Below, one piece after another: positions 5,411 to 6,845 of a DNA stretch of 6,845 bases (positions are counted from its first letter, which is position 1; each line of letters begins with the position of its first letter). The DNA is from Candidatus Latescibacterota bacterium (GTDB lineage: Bacteria; Latescibacterota; UBA2968; GCA-2709665): NCBI GenBank assembly GCA_030746455.1, contig JASLMQ010000140.1, positions 1-6,845 on the forward strand, given 5' to 3'. The position numbers were made by a program, and so were the translations under genes. The notes under the pieces are model-generated. The model was not told the DNA's origin and ran no database searches. It worked only from the letters and a program-made list of their open reading frames with translations.

Positions 5411-6845
5411 CTCGGTTTCTCTCCGGTTCGCTCCACTCCATACCCGTTAACGGTGATTGTATCTGTGGTCTGAACAGACCACGCTCCAAGCTGTTTCGCA
5501 TCCACCATCAGATGCACGCGGCTGGGCAGTGAGACCACGGCCTCCCCTTCGGCGCTCTGGAATGGCGTGAACACGTCCTCGAGGACGGTGGACTTCCGAT
5601 CGTACCGAAAACCCGGATGCCGACCGCAAGTCAGAACGGTCTGTCGGCCCTGTGTCGCCACCGAGTCGACCGGAAACGCGCGCCGGTGTGCCCCGTCCTG
5701 AGTGAGTGTGACGAGTTCAGGTTCCGCGAATACCAACGGCTGACCCTCGGCCACATCGGGCCAGGTGCCATCCAGCACGACGGCATAGTCGCCCGGTTCG
5801 GCCTCTAGGGCCTCGATGACCGGCAAGGCCACCCGTGGCTCGACTGTGACCTCGAGGTCGCCGTCGCGGAGATATGCACAATCATATAGCGTGACCCGCC
5901 TGCCCCTGCTCCCCTCCATGGACACGGCATAGCGACCTTGGAAGGACGCACCATCGTCAACCTGGCAGCGCTTGGCGGGTTCAGAGGAGTACAGGATGCG
6001 AATTCGCTCATCTCCGGCGTCTCCGACCGCCAGGACCTCGCGGGCAACGACCTCCGGATGGGCCGGTGCCAGGTCTCGGACGTCCGCAACCACCCTCGAT
6101 TCTCGCATCGGCTCCCACAGGGCCACGAAGCGACTATGCAGGCCTTCCCCATCGCGCCGGACCACCAGTTTGGGCATCCAGTGGTCCTCCACGCGCGAAT
6201 GGTCTTCCGTCCCCAGTGCAGGACTCCAGCACCGTCGGATGGTCGGCACCCGGCAGGTGTAAAGGTCACCATCGCCGTGTTCCAGCATGTGCAGACGCAC
6301 GTCGGGTAGGCCTTCGTCAACGGCCTCGAACGTCGCCGAGAACGTCTCCTCCGGCGTCCCCCTGTAGACATCGCGGAATGCGCCGTACCACGGGTTGACC
6401 TCCATAGGCCTGAGGCCCTGCGCGTGGAGCTCCATTTCCCAGTCGCTATGGTTGGGCGATCTGAACGGCTCGCCGTCGTCGGCGTAGCTCGCCGCGTGGT
6501 ACTCGGTGGGCACCGAGACCTCGAGCGTCTGGTCGGTCGAGCAGCTCCCATGGGTCATCCACTCGTGGGTGTCGCCCCCTGCTACCTCGAAGATGTCGAA
6601 TACCAGGTTGTCGGAGTCTCCCACCGGGATCAGGAAGAGGGCACGTCGGTACACCTCGCATTGAGGGTACACATCAGACCCAGATGCTTCGACGACCTGC
6701 ACCCCCTCGGCACAGGGGTGCCAGGCCTCCAGGCATCCCGCGGTCGGGATCCGCTTCTGGGTCTCCCGGTCCACGACCACCAGATTGTGGCCGAGGGCGA
6801 AGGTCGCATACATCCGGTAGGTCCAGGTGTACCCGATGTCCGAGA
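5395..6845 (-). CDS. Heparinase II/III-family polysaccharide lyase, C-terminal portion (5' end outside window)
   Basis: The frame is open to the right edge, so 482 C-terminal residues are present and the true start is missing; the first ATG in the window (6813) is internal. At the upstream end it reads GYTWTYRMYATFALGHNLVVVD, split here as GYTWTYRMYA and TFALGHNLVVVD, matching the HN-x-V-x-VD block of the heparinase II/III beta-sheet domain (His codon at 6789-6787). The next block, DNLVFDIFEVAGGDTHEW, followed closely by THG, is also typical: a buried D-x-F-x-V-x-GG strand and a histidine-bearing turn. The rest is beta-rich, with no membrane segment, ending SPQT-free in PRWLSP. The family cleaves uronic-acid polysaccharides (heparin or heparan sulfate, alginate-like) by beta-elimination. 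The catalytic alpha/alpha-toroid should lie upstream, so activity and secretion signal cannot be judged. Its stop lies inside the start of the PHP gene, indicating one transcript. Confidence 0.85.
   Translation of the reverse strand, partial: SDIGYTWTYRMYATFALGHNLVVVDRETQKRIPTAGCLEAWHPCAEGVQVVEASGSDVYPQCEVYRRALFLIPVGDSDNLVFDIFEVAGGDTHEWMTHGSCSTDQTLEVSVPTEYHAASYADDGEPFRSPNHSDWEMELHAQGLRPMEVNPWYGAFRDVYRGTPEETFSATFEAVDEGLPDVRLHMLEHGDGDLYTCRVPTIRRCWSPALGTEDHSRVEDHWMPKLVVRRDGEGLHSRFVALWEPMRESRVVADVRDLAPAHPEVVAREVLAVGDAGDERIRILYSSEPAKRCQVDDGASFQGRYAVSMEGSRGRRVTLYDCAYLRDGDLEVTVEPRVALPVIEALEAEPGDYAVVLDGTWPDVAEGQPLVFAEPELVTLTQDGAHRRAFPVDSVATQGRQTVLTCGRHPGFRYDRKSTVLEDVFTPFQSAEGEAVVSLPSRVHLMVDAKQLGAWSVQTTDTITVNGYGVERTGEKPRWLSP
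5421..5424 (-). promoter_or_regulatory. Ribosome binding site of the propeller-PHP gene, inside the lyase gene
   Basis: On the minus strand GGAG (within CCGGAGAGAAACCGAG) lies 10 bases before ATG 5410, slightly longer than ideal. It is embedded in the last codons of the lyase gene, consistent with coupled translation across the 16-base overlap. Confidence 0.5.

Noticed and set aside
1..6845. Mobile element, CRISPR array, tRNA or phage-type gene
   Set aside because: No transposase, integrase, terminal repeats, spaced direct repeats or tRNA-like fold was seen; the genes are uniform in strand and apparent composition.

Overview
The window is GC-rich (by eye above 60% G+C) bacterial DNA. It carries four genes, all on the minus strand and tightly spaced, reading from the right edge to the left edge. 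Transcription order: (1) the C-terminal part of a heparinase II/III-like polysaccharide lyase, cut by the right edge (5395-6845); (2) a two-module protein with an N-terminal repeat region resembling a beta-propeller and a C-terminal PHP/DUF3604-like metallohydrolase (2981-5410); (3) a polytopic membrane protein of the DUF6785/DUF6784 type (842-2815); (4) a Gfo/Idh/MocA-family NAD(P)-dependent oxidoreductase, cut by the left edge (1-821).

Genes 1 and 2 overlap by 16 bases. Genes 3 and 4 are 20 bases apart, and gene 4 has a clear GGAG ribosome binding site. The only real gap is 165 bases between genes 2 and 3. It holds a near-perfect 32-base dyad just after the stop of gene 2, a smaller hairpin, and a short purine-rich tandem repeat with a 9-10 base period. 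No promoter, tRNA, rRNA, CRISPR array, insertion sequence or regulator gene was recognised.

This gene mix (heparinase-like lyase, PHP hydrolase with repeats, DUF6785 membrane protein, Gfo/Idh/MocA oxidoreductase) is of the kind found in environmental polysaccharide degraders such as Planctomycetota, Armatimonadota, Latescibacterota or Poribacteria-like lineages. The phylum cannot be fixed from this window alone.

A plausible reading, by inference only, is a carbohydrate-use operon. The lyase would cleave an acidic polysaccharide, the membrane protein would move a product or related solute, and the oxidoreductase would modify a sugar. The job of the propeller-PHP protein is unknown; it is the most interesting gene here because its PHP motif II reads SDN where the family usually has TDH.
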